The notes below the pieces were generated by a model, which did not search any database, was not told where the DNA came from, and worked only from the letters and a program-made list of their open reading frames with translations. Shown in pieces: positions 17,429 to 27,021 of a stretch of DNA of 52,058 nt (position 1 is its first letter; each line of letters opens with the position of its first letter). The translations under genes were made by a program, and so were the position numbers. Origin of the DNA: an uncultured Collinsella sp. Its GTDB lineage: Bacteria; Actinomycetota; Coriobacteriia; Coriobacteriales; Coriobacteriaceae. Location: contig CABVAY010000012.1 of NCBI GenBank assembly GCA_902496455.1, positions 1 to 52,058 on the forward strand, in the 5' to 3' direction.

Positions 17429-18237
17429 GCGCGCGCCAGCCAGTCGCGCGCCTCGTCCTTTAGGCGCTTCCAGGTCGCCTGCGTGGCGGGATCGGTAAAG
17501 GGGCGCGTAATGCCAAAGGGCGCGTCGAGCAGGCGGTAGATATCGCCCTGCTCGCGCGCCAGCGCGCGGCTCGCTGGATAGACGAGCTCAAACATAAAGC
17601 AGATGAGTCCCACCAGGTAGTCTGCGGGCTCGTTGCGTTCATCGCGTGCGACGCAGCGGCGCTCGTCAAAGGCAGCGAGAGCCGGTGTCGAGAACCGGCT
17701 GGCGAGAAATGTGTCCTTATCAACCTTGAGGATGGTGTCGACGGTGCTGTCGGCGATGGTGCGCATAATGTCGATTTTGTCGCCATCGCGCACGATATCG
17801 CAGAAGCGCCGTGTACGCTCGTCGAGTTGTGCCGGCAGGCGAAAGTCGCTGTGATAGGCGATGCTCGCGCGGATGAGCTCGTCGTGCTCGTCGGTCTCGA
17901 TAAAATCTCGGATGCTTGTTGTGGCAGGCGCGTCGTCGGGGTTCTCGCCAAAGAGGACCCCGACGCCCAACGCTGCGTGGCTCATACTCTCGGCGTCCTT
18001 AAAGGTGTCCCAGCGCCGCAACTGTTCAAAGCGTCCCATATCGTGTAACAGGCCGCAAAGCCAGGCCAGGTCAATATCCTCTGTCGACCAGCTCTGCTCG
18101 CGCGCCACGGCATCGCATGCCTCGGCAACGTGGTACGTATGCTCGATTTTGAGCGCGATACGTGGATTGGCGGCATCGTAAGCATCGGTATAGCGTTTGA
18201 AGGCCGCGGTCGCCCGGCCCCGATCGATAGCTGTCAT
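17425..18237 (-). CDS. HD-domain phosphohydrolase
   Basis: A 270-residue soluble protein with an HD domain. The metal ligands visible are His in IEHTYHVAEAC (residues 33 and 36 region) and the HD pair at 65-66 in LLHDMGRFEQ. Further acidic and His residues occur in the middle (TDEHDELIRASIAYHSDF). Family members hydrolyse nucleotides or related phosphoesters; the substrate is unknown here. The start at 18237 is an ATG. It is convergent with etfA; the two stop codons share bases in a CTAG. It is divergent from azlC. Confidence 0.75.
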   Translation of the reverse strand: MTAIDRGRATAAFKRYTDAYDAANPRIALKIEHTYHVAEACDAVAREQSWSTEDIDLAWLCGLLHDMGRFEQLRRWDTFKDAESMSHAALGVGVLFGENPDDAPATTSIRDFIETDEHDELIRASIAYHSDFRLPAQLDERTRRFCDIVRDGDKIDIMRTIADSTVDTILKVDKDTFLASRFSTPALAAFDERRCVARDERNEPADYLVGLICFMFELVYPASRALAREQGDIYRLLDAPFGITRPFTDPATQATWKRLKDEARDWLARA

Positions 18238-18364
18238 AATGACTTCCTAAAAAGCTGTGTCTTTCGATCCGGTGGCAATTGTAGGTGAACTCGGTTGCCA
18301 CCGGGCGATGATTCTGCCGCGTCGTTGAATGCGGCTCGGAAATCTTGTCGGGACGAGGAGCGCT

Positions 18365-19057
18365 ATGGTGCTCAAAATCGTTAAAACCGTCTGGCCGGTG
18401 ATGCTTACCTATGTTGCGATAGGCGCGCCGTGCGGAATGATTATGGCGCAGACGGGAATGGAGCCCTGGATGGTTTTTGCTCTGAGCAGCACGTTTGTGA
18501 CGGGTAGCGGCCAGTTTATGGTCTGCAATCTGTGGCTGGCAGGTGTGCCTGCGGCATCGATTGTCGCAAGTGTGGCCGCAATCTCCTCGCGCTTTGCACT
18601 TTATTCGGCATCGATCGCGCCCCATCTGAGGGGTGCCTCGAAGCGTCAGACGCTGGCCGTTGCCGCGACGCTTACCGAGGAGGCATATGGCATCTCGCTT
18701 GCCAAGTTGGTTGAAGGGGAGGATTGGGGCCCGCGCGAGCCCTTTGCGCTCAACGCGATCCTCATCGCGACATGGGGCGTTTCGTGCACGATGGGCGCCG
18801 TTGTAGGCGCCGTTGTCGATGTCCCCACCGCTATTGCTGGCTTTGTCTGCACCTCGCTCTTTATCTGCCTGCTCTTTTCGCAGCGACTGTCGCGCGGCAA
18901 TGTCGTGGCTGCCGTTATGGCTGCGGTGTCTGTCGCCATATGCAAGTTCTTGGGGTGGACGAATATCGCCGTGCCGGCAAGCGTGCTCGTCGGTGTTGCC
19001 GCGGCGCTTGCGTGCGATGCTTTCGCCGAAGGAAGGGGCGCTCGCGATGCCCGTTAA
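18365..19057 (+). CDS. azlC: AzlC family branched-chain amino acid exporter large subunit
   Basis: A 230-residue membrane protein with the AzlC pattern: TYVAIGAPCGMIMAQTG near the N-terminus, an S-x-F-V-x-x-G-S-G-Q-F segment, and SRFALYSASIAPHL. The ATG at 18365 is preceded by GAGGAG; an upstream in-frame ATG at 18329 has no ribosome site. It overlaps the AzlD gene by 11 bases. AzlCD pairs export branched-chain amino acids such as leucine and its analogues. Confidence 0.88.
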   Translation: MVLKIVKTVWPVMLTYVAIGAPCGMIMAQTGMEPWMVFALSSTFVTGSGQFMVCNLWLAGVPAASIVASVAAISSRFALYSASIAPHLRGASKRQTLAVAATLTEEAYGISLAKLVEGEDWGPREPFALNAILIATWGVSCTMGAVVGAVVDVPTAIAGFVCTSLFICLLFSQRLSRGNVVAAVMAAVSVAICKFLGWTNIAVPASVLVGVAAALACDAFAEGRGARDAR

Positions 19058-19370
19058 TGAGTTTTTGGCCCTGTGGCTGTCGTCATGGGCGGCTATCGCG
19101 TTTTTCCGCATTGCCCCGGCGTTTGCCTTGCGCGGGAGAACGCTGTCGCCCCGCGTTACCGAGGCCTTGGGTTATATTCCGCCCGCCGCCTTTGCGGCGC
19201 TGGTCGCTAACGATTTGATAAGCCCTGGCGCTTTCGACGCCGGCTTGTGGCAGGGCTTGATTCCCTGGATTGCGGCTGCCGGTGTCGTGGCGGTGGCAAT
19301 CAAGACAAAGTCGATGTTGTGGTGCTGCGTCTCGGGCATCGTGTTCTATATCGTTTTGAGCCTTGTATAA
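19047..19370 (+). CDS. azlD: AzlD family branched-chain amino acid exporter small subunit
   Basis: A 107-residue membrane protein with four hydrophobic segments and the AzlD pattern (RIAPAFALRGRTLSP, then EALGYIPPAAFAALVANDL). The ATG at 19047 lies inside the last codons of azlC, with GGAAGGGG upstream. Partner of AzlC in the exporter. Confidence 0.88.
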   Translation: MPVNEFLALWLSSWAAIAFFRIAPAFALRGRTLSPRVTEALGYIPPAAFAALVANDLISPGAFDAGLWQGLIPWIAAAGVVAVAIKTKSMLWCCVSGIVFYIVLSLV

Positions 19371-19513
19371 AAGCAAGGGCGCGTTTAGCGTCCCGGCCCA
19401 ACGAATCGAATTTCTCACCGAGCCGGTCTGCTTCTTCTGGTACCATGGTCAAACTTTACTGTAGCAAAGCGTGACGTGGGCTTTTGTTCTGCGTCAGCGG
19501 AAATGGGGGTTTC

Positions 19514-20536
19514 ATGGCACAGGAAGCGACCGCCAACGAGCAAAAGAAATTCAAGGTACCGCGTATCCCGGGCGACATCATGATCTATCCCATGATTGTT
19601 GGCCTTTTGCTCAACACTTTCTGTCCGCAGGTCTTTGAGATCGGCGGCTTCTTTACGGCTGCCTGCCGTGGCGGCTCCAATACCATCGTCGCTGCGATCC
19701 TGCTCTTCGTGGGTGCCGGCATCAGCTTTAAGTCCACGCCGGGCGCTATCAAGACCGGCATCGTCGTACTGATCCCCAAGCTTGTTGTTGCGGCCGCCCT
19801 TGGCTTGGGTGTGGCATATTTCTTTAACGACAACTTCCTGGGCCTGAGCTCGGTCTCAATCATCGGCGGCATTACGTTTTGCAACATGGCGCTCTATACG
19901 GGCATCATGGGCGAGTTTGGCGATGAGTCCGAGCAGGGCGCCGTCGGTATCCTGTTCTTTACGGCCGGCCCCGCCGTCACCATGATCATCCTCGGTGTCT
20001 CGGGTCTCGCTAACATCCCCGTCGGCACCATCATCGGATCCATCCTGCCGCTTGTTATCGGCATGGTTCTGGGCAACCTCTTCCCGTTCATCAAGAACCT
20101 GCTGGTCCCCGGCGCCAATCCCGCGATCGCTGTTATCGGTTTTCAGCTTGGTGCGTCCATGAGCCTTTCGAGCTTTATCACCGGCGGCATCTCGGGCATC
20201 CTGCTGGGCCTCATCACGCTCTTTATCGTCGGTCCCATCACCTTTGCGTTCGAGCGCCTGTGCGGTGGTAACGGCAAGGCGGCCGTTGCCTGCTCCACTA
20301 TCGCCGGCACGGCCATGACCACGCCGGTCGCCCTCGCCGAGGTCGCACCGCGCTATGCCGAGCTTGCGCCCACCGCGTACGCTCAGATCGCCACCGCCGT
20401 TATCATCACGGCAATCATGGCTCCGATTCTGACCGGCTGGGTCGATAAGAAGTTCTGCCACGGCAAAGAGGATCTGTCGGTCGAAGGCGTCGAGGCTATT
20501 GAGGAAGCCGTCGCGACCGACATCGACGGCGAGTAG
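19514..20536 (+). CDS. kdgT: 2-keto-3-deoxygluconate permease (KdgT family)
   Basis: A 340-residue membrane protein with about ten segments. It matches KdgT by the N-terminal IPGDIMIYPMIVGLLLNTF stretch, the GGSNTIVAAILLFVGAGI segment and SIIGGITFCNMALYTGIMGE. The ATG at 19514 was preferred over the upstream 19484 start because a GGGGG site lies directly in front. The family imports 2-keto-3-deoxygluconate by proton symport. No KDG kinase or aldolase gene is nearby, so the physiological substrate is uncertain. A strong hairpin follows the gene. Confidence 0.85.
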   Translation: MAQEATANEQKKFKVPRIPGDIMIYPMIVGLLLNTFCPQVFEIGGFFTAACRGGSNTIVAAILLFVGAGISFKSTPGAIKTGIVVLIPKLVVAAALGLGVAYFFNDNFLGLSSVSIIGGITFCNMALYTGIMGEFGDESEQGAVGILFFTAGPAVTMIILGVSGLANIPVGTIIGSILPLVIGMVLGNLFPFIKNLLVPGANPAIAVIGFQLGASMSLSSFITGGISGILLGLITLFIVGPITFAFERLCGGNGKAAVACSTIAGTAMTTPVALAEVAPRYAELAPTAYAQIATAVIITAIMAPILTGWVDKKFCHGKEDLSVEGVEAIEEAVATDIDGE

Positions 20537-20581
20537 CAATCGCTACCAATTAATGATGCCGGCGTGCAATTCGCGCCGTTT

Positions 20582-20625
20582 GAGCGCCCGAACGAAAGCT
20601 GTCTTGCAGTGACGTTCGGGCGCTC
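20582..20625 (+). terminator. Perfect 13-bp stem-loop after kdgT
   Basis: GAGCGCCCGAACG at 20582-20594 pairs perfectly with 20613-20625 around an 18-base loop. The sequence after it is T/A-rich (CTGCTATTATTCC). Probable terminator of the permease gene. Confidence 0.75.
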
Positions 20626-20724
20626 TGCTATTATTCCCCTTACCCCTGCGGAGTAGGGGGTGTTTATTGTCCAGACACGAATCGGGCGATTCTGACCACT
20701 TGGATATTGAAGGGATGGCGTCTC

Positions 20725-21866
20725 GTGGTTAAGGCACTCAAAATTGAGATATTCCTGCTATGCATGATTGTTCTTATCGGGCTTGCCGCACGAAGCCGCC
20801 GCTCCTTGTTCTCGAGCACCCAGCAGCTTTTGTTTAGCATGCTGGGCTACACGTCTGCTGCCTACATTTTCTTCGATATGATCTGGACGCTCTCGGACGG
20901 CGTGAGCACTCCTGTAGGCATCACGGCCAACTGGATTTCCAACGCGGTCTCGTTTTCGCTGTTCGCCATCGCGTGCCTCATTTGGTTTTTCTATTCCGAG
21001 ACAGTGCAGGGCTCTCGCCTTTTGACTGCGCGCTATAGGGTGGCGCTCGTGACGTTGCCAACCGTATTGGTGGTCGTGCTGGCATTTACCAGCTACTGGA
21101 CGCACGCTATGTTCTATATCGATGCGCAGGGCGTATATCGTCGCGGAGCGCTTTATATGATTCAACCTATCGTTAGCTACTGCTACATCATATATACGTC
21201 TTTGCATGCCTTTATTCAGACTCGAAAAGTCGAAAGTCTGCAAAAGAAGGCCATTTATCGCACCCTCGCCTTTTTTGCGGTTCCCGCTCTGGTGGGCGGT
21301 ACCTTCCAGGTTTTGTTTTCGGTACCGGGCCTTTGCGTCGGTATATCGCTGAGTATCCTGCTGCTCTACATCATCTACCAGGAGCAGCTCATCTCGACCG
21401 ACCGTTGACTGGCCTCAACAATCGCAACCGTTTTGAGACCTATATGCTGTCGCTCTTCTCAAATGTGGATCAGGCCGAAGATGTGTATCTGCTTATGATG
21501 GACGCCGACGGCTTTAAGCAGATTAACGACCGGTATGGACATGTGGAGGGCGACCATGCTCTCCAAGTCATATCTGTTACGCTCAAAGAGGTCTGCTCGG
21601 CGTCTGGTGGTTTTATCGCACGTTATGGCGGCGATGAGTTCGTGGTGCTCCAGAAGGCAGCGGCGGAACAGGACATCATAGACCTGTGTTCGGCGATTAA
21701 CGACGAGCTCGCTCGTGCCGAGGTGCCGTATCTGTTGCGGATGTCCATCGGCTGCGCACGGGTTGGCGATGGTGTCGATACCTGGCAAGACTTACTTCGC
21801 GCTGCCGATGCGGAGCTCTACCGCGTCAAGGCCGAGAAAAAGAAAGCCGGCGTCCAGATACGCTAG
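20725..21866 (+). pseudogene. Membrane-anchored GGDEF diguanylate cyclase, frameshifted
   Basis: The first part (20725-21408) encodes about six membrane helices and ends at a TGA directly after LYIIYQEQLISTD. The next frame continues the protein without loss: PLTGLNNRNRFETYM, the metal-binding MMDADGFKQINDRYGH, and the catalytic RYGGDEFVVLQ, ending at 21866. One missing base at about 21404-21408 explains the break. The GGDEF motif is intact; no clear RxxD inhibitory site is seen. The GTG at 20725 follows AAGGGA; a TTG at 20707 is an alternative. It is either a recent inactivating mutation, phase-type variation, or a sequencing error. Intact, it would make cyclic di-GMP at the membrane. Confidence 0.8.
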
Positions 21867-21871
21867 AAAAA

Positions 21872-21907
21872 GGGCGCACGACTGTTGCGATGGTCGTGCG
21901 CTCTTTT
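21872..21907 (+). terminator. Intrinsic terminator after the GGDEF gene
   Basis: GCGCACGAC at 21874-21882 pairs with 21893-21901 and is followed by TCTTTTT. Classic rho-independent form. Confidence 0.85.
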
Positions 21908-22055
21908 TGCGTTTGCGGGGGCCACCGGCCATAACGCCCAGGCGCGGTGCGGCAAGACGAGCGTCTGCCGCCGCGGCTCGGTACGAAATTAACGAGAACC
22001 AGTGTGCTCCATTAAGCTGAAGTGTGCGAACGCCCTCTCTAAAAAGGTGAGCTCG

Positions 22056-22991
22056 CTAGGCTTTTTTGGGTTTGTTGACGATGATGATGCCGCCGCAGAC
22101 CAACAGCAGGGCAACGATGACGGTAGCGGGGCTCGTGCCAGCGCCCTCGCCGAGCAGCAGCGCGCTCAGCAGCACACCAAAGACGGGGTTCATAAACCCA
22201 AAGACCGAGACGCGGCTGACGGGGTTGACGGCAAGCAGGCGCGACCACAGCGAGTAGGCGACCGCGGAGATAAGCGCCATGTAGATGATGAGCGCGATGG
22301 CGGGGGCAATCGCCGTAGGGGAGAGTGCACCACCCATCAAAAAGCCAATGGCGGTGAGGACCAGACCGCCGACCAAGAACTGCCACCCGGCAAGCAAGAC
22401 GCCGTCGTGCTCGCGCGAGAAGATGCCGATCAGGCAGGTCGAAAGGGCACCCGCGACGGTGGAGGCCAGGATGAAGCCCTCGCCGTCGAGCGTAAAGCCA
22501 AAGGTGCCGTCCGCGCCCGAAAGGTTGACGAGCGCGACGCCGGCAAAGCCCAGTACGCAGCCGAGCACCTTGGCCGTATTGAGCTTCTCGGTGCGAAACG
22601 CCAGAGCGGCAAAGAGGATGGCTAGGAAGTTGGCGCTGGCCTCGATGATGGAACTCGACATGGCACTGGCGCGCGAGAGTCCCAGGTAGAAAAAGAAGTA
22701 CTGCCCGATAGTCTGGAAGAGCGACAGGATACATATGGGCTTGATATCACGCGCTTGCGGAACGAGCGGACGGCGCTGGGCCACGCTCATGCCAACAATG
22801 ACCAGCATGCCGGCAAGGGTGAAGCGCAGACCCGCGAAGAGCAGCTGCGAGGCGCTATCGTGCGCGGGGATGCCAAAGAGGCCGTAGCCGATCTTGATGC
22901 AGGGAAAGGCCGATCCCCAGAGCGCGCAGCAAACGAGACAGCCCAGGATGAGTCCGGGCAGGGTGGCGAGATACGGCTTGCGGCTTTCCAT
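22056..22991 (-). CDS. EamA/DMT family transporter
   Basis: A 311-residue membrane protein with ten hydrophobic segments in two EamA halves (CALWGSAFPCIKIGYG in the first; NPVSRVSVFGFMNPVFGVLLSALLLGE in the second). The ATG at 22991 has AGGAAGGA just upstream, so the upstream ATG at 23033 is rejected. Members export amino acids, nucleosides or other metabolites; the substrate cannot be told. It lies downstream of purL, separated from it by a terminator. Confidence 0.85.
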   Translation of the reverse strand: MESRKPYLATLPGLILGCLVCCALWGSAFPCIKIGYGLFGIPAHDSASQLLFAGLRFTLAGMLVIVGMSVAQRRPLVPQARDIKPICILSLFQTIGQYFFFYLGLSRASAMSSSIIEASANFLAILFAALAFRTEKLNTAKVLGCVLGFAGVALVNLSGADGTFGFTLDGEGFILASTVAGALSTCLIGIFSREHDGVLLAGWQFLVGGLVLTAIGFLMGGALSPTAIAPAIALIIYMALISAVAYSLWSRLLAVNPVSRVSVFGFMNPVFGVLLSALLLGEGAGTSPATVIVALLLVCGGIIIVNKPKKA

Positions 22992-23014
22992 GATGTCCTT
23001 CCTACATGCGCGAA

Positions 23015-23053
23015 GCAAAAAAGAACCCGCCACCGGATGTGTCGGTGGCGGGT
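23015..23053 (-). terminator. Intrinsic terminator of purL
   Basis: ACCCGCCACCG (23025-23035) and its perfect complement (23043-23053) form an 11-bp stem. On the minus strand it is followed by TTCTTTTTTG. It separates purL from the DMT transporter. Confidence 0.88.
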
Positions 23054-23090
23054 GTTGTTACCCGAAGGGATTGTACCCGATGGGAAAGGT

Positions 23091-26000
23091 TTAGGCGAAG
23101 TAGGCTACGCCGCTCTCAAAGATCGGCATGAACTTGTCGCCGGGGACATGCTCGGGCACGTTGCGGTACAGGTTGTCGCCGCGACGCTCGGCATGGCCCA
23201 TCTTGCCCAGGACGCGGCCGTCGGGGCTCGTGATGCCCTCGATGGCGAGTGCGGAGCCGTTGGGGTTGACGGAAAGGTCCATGCTGGGCTTGCCGTCCTC
23301 GCCCACGTACTGCGTGGCGACCTGGCCGTCGGCGATCAGCTGAGCGAGCACCTCGTCATTGGCGACAAAGCGGCCCTCGCCGTGGCTGATGGCGACGGTG
23401 TAGGGGTCGTCGAGGCTGCACTGCGACAGCCACGGGGACAGGTTGGACGAGATGCGGGTGCGCACCAGGCGGCTCTGATGGCGACCGATGGTGTTGAACG
23501 TCAGCGTGGGCGCATCGGGCGTGGCGTCGACGATGTCACCGTAGGGCACCAGGCCGAGCTTGACCAGGGCCTGGAAGCCGTTGCAGATGCCCAGCATCAG
23601 GCCATCGCGGGCCTTGAGCAGGTCGCGGACAGCCTCGGTGACCTCGGGAGCGCGGAAGAACGCCGTGATGAACTTGGCGGAGCCGTCGGGCTCGTCGCCG
23701 CCCGAGAAGCCGCCGGGGATCATGACGATCTGGCTTGCACGGATGCGGCGGGCAAGCTCGTGGGTGCTCTCGGCGACGGCCTCGGGCGTGAGGTTGTTGA
23801 TCACGAAGGTGTCGGCCTCGGCACCGGCGGCACGGAAGGCGCGGGCGCTGTCGTACTCGCAGTTGTTGCCGGGGAACACGGGGATGATCACGCGCGGGCG
23901 GGCGATCTTGGCGCCGCCGTACACGTGGATATCCTTGGCGCGGAAGTCGATGGTCTCGACCTCGGGGGTCTCGCCGGCGCTGCGGTAGGCGAAGACGCCC
24001 TCGATGCCGCTCTCCCAGGCCTCCTGGAGCTCGGCGAGCTCGATGATCTCGGAGCCGGTGTCGATGACATAGCCCTCGACGGTGGTACCCAGGGGCTCGA
24101 CGACAACGCCGTCGGCGACCTCGGGCAGCTCGGCGTCCTCGGCGAGCTCGACGATAAAGCTGCCGTAGAGCGGGGTGAAGAGGCTCTCCACGTCCACATC
24201 CTCGGCAAGCTCGATGCCGATCTGGTTGCCGACGCACATCTTAAAGAGGCTCTCGGCGCCACAGCCGTAGCCGGGCGTGGAGACGGCCAGGGCGTCGCCG
24301 GTAGCAGTGAGCGCCTCGACGGCGTCAAACGCGGCGAGCAGCTGCTGGGCGTCGGGGCGGTAGTCCTCGCCGTAGGTGGCGGGGGCGATGCGGACGACGC
24401 GGTGCGTCAGGCCCTTGAACTCAGGGGAGACGGCGCGCGCCGCGCGGCCCACGGCAACAGCGAAGCTGATCAGAGTCGGCGGAACGTTGAGCTCGCCGGC
24501 CTCGTCCTCAAACGAGCCGCTCATGGAGTCCTTGCCGCCGATGGCGCCGGCACCCAGGTCGACTTGGGCCATGAGGGCGCCCAGGACGGCCGCCGTGGGC
24601 TTGCCCCAGCGCTCGGCCTCGGTGCGCAGACGCTCGAAGTACTCCTGGAAGGAGAGATAGGCGCGTTTGTGCTCAAAGCCGGCAGCCACAAGTTTGGCGA
24701 TGGACTCGACCACGGACAGATAGGCGCCCGCAAACTGGTCGGCCTCCATCAGATAGGGGTTGAAGCCCCATGCCATGGCGCTTGCCGTGGTGGTCTCGCC
24801 GTCCACGGGGAACTTGGCGACCATGGCCGAGCTCGGGGTGAGCTGCGTCTTGCCGCCAAAAGGCATAAGCACGGTTGCGGCACCGATGGTGGAGTCGAAG
24901 CGCTCGGAAAGGCCCTTGTTGGAGGCAACGTTGAGGTCGGTGACAAGCGAGGTCATGCGCTCGGCAAGCGTGGTGCCGGCCCAGCTGGGCTGCCACACGC
25001 TGCGGGCGCACACGTGGGCGACCTGGTGCTTGGGCGCGCCGTTGGAGTTGAGGAACTCGCGGGATAGGTCGACGATGGCGACACCGTTCCAAGCCATGCG
25101 CATGCGCGGCTCGGCGGTAACCTCGGCGATAACGGTCGCCTCCAGGTTCTCCTCGGCGGCGTAGCCCATGAACTCCTCGACGTCACCGTCGGCGACGGCG
25201 CAGGCCATACGCTCCTGGGACTCGGAGATGGCGAGCTCGGTGCCGTCCAGGCCGTCGTACTTTTTGGTCACGGTGTCCAGGTCCACGTACAGGCCGTCGG
25301 CAAGCTCGCCCACGGCGACCGAGACGCCGCCGGCGCCAAAGTCGTTGCAGCGCTTGATCAGGCGGCAGGCGTCGCCGCGGCGGAAGAGGCGCTGCAGCTT
25401 ACGCTCGACCGGGGCGTTGCCCTTCTGGACCTCGGCGCCCGAGGTCTCGATGGACTCGGTGTTCTGGGTCTTGGAGGAGCCGGTGGCACCGCCGATGCCG
25501 TCACGGCCGGTGCGGCCGCCCAGCAGGATGATCTTGTCGGTGGGGGCGGGGCACTCGCGGCGCACGTGGTTTGCCGGGGTAGCGCCTACGACGGCGCCGA
25601 CCTCCATGCGCTTGGCCACGTAGCCGGGGTGATAGAGCTCGTTGACCTGGCCGGTGGCAAGGCCGATCTGGTTGCCGTAGCTGGAGTAGCCGGCGGCAGC
25701 GGTGGTTACGAGCTTGCGCTGCGGCAACTTGCCCTCGAGCGTCTCGGAAACCGGGACGGTGGGGTCGCCGGCACCGGTGACGCGCATGGCCTGGTACACG
25801 TAGCTGCGGCCCGAGAGCGGGTCGCGGATGGCGCCGCCCACGCAAGTGGCGGCACCGCCGAAGGGCTCGATCTCGGTCGGGTGGTTGTGGGTCTCGTTCT
25901 TAAACAGGAACAGCCAGTCCTGGTCCTCGCCGTCGACATCGACCTTCACTTTGACGGTGCAGGCGTTGATCTCCTCGGACTCGTCGATATCGGTCATGAC

Positions 26001-26837
26001 GCCGGTCTTCTTAAGGTACTTGGCGCCGATGGTGCCCATGTCCATGAGGCAGACGGGCTTGGCGTCGCGACCGAGCTCGTGGCGCATCTCCATGTAGCGG
26101 TCGAAGGCCTGCTGCACCACGGCGTCGTCGATCGTCACGTCGTCCAGGACGGTGCCGAAGGTGGTATGGCGGCAGTGATCGGACCAATAGGTGTCGATCA
26201 CGCGGATCTCGGTGATGGTGGGGTCGCGATCCTCATCGCGGAAGTACTGCTGGCAGAAGGCGATGTCCGCCTCGTCCATGGCAAGGCCGCGATCGGCGAT
26301 AAAGGCGGCAAGGCCGGCCTCATCGAGCTCGCGGAAGCCGTCGAGCACCTCGACGGGCTGGGGCTCGGGGGTCTCCATGTACAGCGTCTCGGGCAAGTCG
26401 AGCGAGGCGATGCGCGCCTCGACGGGGTTCACCACGTAGTGCTTGATGGCCTCGATGGCGGCTTCGTCCAGAGCGCCCGAGATCATATAGACCTTGGCGG
26501 AGCGCACGGCGGGGCGCTCGCCCTGGCTGATGAGCTGCACGCACTCGCTGGCGGAGTCGGCGCGCTGGTCAAACTGGCCAGGCAGGAATTCGACGGCAAA
26601 GACGGCGCCATCGCTTGCGGGGAGCTCGTCGTAGGTCACATCGACCTGGGGCTCGCTAAAGACGGTCGGCACGCAGGAGCGGAAAAGCTCCTCGTCGATG
26701 CCCTCGACGTCGTAGCGGTTGATGATCCTCAGGGCCTCGATGCCCTTGATGCCGAGAATCTCGGTCAGCTCGCCCTTGAGCTGCTGAGCCTCGACGTCGA
26801 ACCCGGGTTTCTTCTCCACGTAGATACGAGAGACCAT
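23091..26837 (-). CDS. purL: Phosphoribosylformylglycinamidine synthase, single-chain form
   Basis: A 1248-residue enzyme for the fourth step of purine synthesis (FGAR plus glutamine and ATP to FGAM). N-terminal substrate region, two AIRS-type ATP-binding halves (ETHNHPTEIEPFGGAATCVGG; later GGKDSMSGSF), and a C-terminal class I glutaminase with the nucleophile Cys in LGICNGFQ near residue 1085 and VIIPVFPGNNCEYD at its start. The ATG at 26837 was chosen for its AGGAA site; the frame is open 36 codons further. It corresponds to the long one-polypeptide PurL also found in clostridia rather than PurSLQ. No purine riboswitch was recognised in the 184 bases between it and the divergent antiporter. 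Confidence 0.95.
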   Translation of the reverse strand: MVSRIYVEKKPGFDVEAQQLKGELTEILGIKGIEALRIINRYDVEGIDEELFRSCVPTVFSEPQVDVTYDELPASDGAVFAVEFLPGQFDQRADSASECVQLISQGERPAVRSAKVYMISGALDEAAIEAIKHYVVNPVEARIASLDLPETLYMETPEPQPVEVLDGFRELDEAGLAAFIADRGLAMDEADIAFCQQYFRDEDRDPTITEIRVIDTYWSDHCRHTTFGTVLDDVTIDDAVVQQAFDRYMEMRHELGRDAKPVCLMDMGTIGAKYLKKTGVMTDIDESEEINACTVKVKVDVDGEDQDWLFLFKNETHNHPTEIEPFGGAATCVGGAIRDPLSGRSYVYQAMRVTGAGDPTVPVSETLEGKLPQRKLVTTAAAGYSSYGNQIGLATGQVNELYHPGYVAKRMEVGAVVGATPANHVRRECPAPTDKIILLGGRTGRDGIGGATGSSKTQNTESIETSGAEVQKGNAPVERKLQRLFRRGDACRLIKRCNDFGAGGVSVAVGELADGLYVDLDTVTKKYDGLDGTELAISESQERMACAVADGDVEEFMGYAAEENLEATVIAEVTAEPRMRMAWNGVAIVDLSREFLNSNGAPKHQVAHVCARSVWQPSWAGTTLAERMTSLVTDLNVASNKGLSERFDSTIGAATVLMPFGGKTQLTPSSAMVAKFPVDGETTTASAMAWGFNPYLMEADQFAGAYLSVVESIAKLVAAGFEHKRAYLSFQEYFERLRTEAERWGKPTAAVLGALMAQVDLGAGAIGGKDSMSGSFEDEAGELNVPPTLISFAVAVGRAARAVSPEFKGLTHRVVRIAPATYGEDYRPDAQQLLAAFDAVEALTATGDALAVSTPGYGCGAESLFKMCVGNQIGIELAEDVDVESLFTPLYGSFIVELAEDAELPEVADGVVVEPLGTTVEGYVIDTGSEIIELAELQEAWESGIEGVFAYRSAGETPEVETIDFRAKDIHVYGGAKIARPRVIIPVFPGNNCEYDSARAFRAAGAEADTFVINNLTPEAVAESTHELARRIRASQIVMIPGGFSGGDEPDGSAKFITAFFRAPEVTEAVRDLLKARDGLMLGICNGFQALVKLGLVPYGDIVDATPDAPTLTFNTIGRHQSRLVRTRISSNLSPWLSQCSLDDPYTVAISHGEGRFVANDEVLAQLIADGQVATQYVGEDGKPSMDLSVNPNGSALAIEGITSPDGRVLGKMGHAERRGDNLYRNVPEHVPGDKFMPIFESGVAYFA

Positions 26838-27021
26838 TGGTTCCTGCCTTCCTGATCGGTTGGGCGTACGGTACGGTATGCGGCAGCGGTCGGTTTGCGG
26901 GGTCTGCCCTGCGGTCGCCTTGAGCCACATGTTTGTAAACCTCACTATGATACGACAGCTCGCGGCGCGTTGAGGACGGCGAGGGTGCTACAGTGAAGCG
27001 CAAACAAGAGAAAGGCATCAC

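Noticed and set aside
22755..25067. Plus-strand open frame of 770 codons
   Set aside because: It is antisense to purL and the DMT transporter; its Gly/Ala/Asp-rich translation is typical of a reverse-frame shadow.
26838..27021. Purine riboswitch upstream of purL
   Set aside because: No conserved purine aptamer core or paired P1/P2/P3 layout could be made out in the minus-strand leader.
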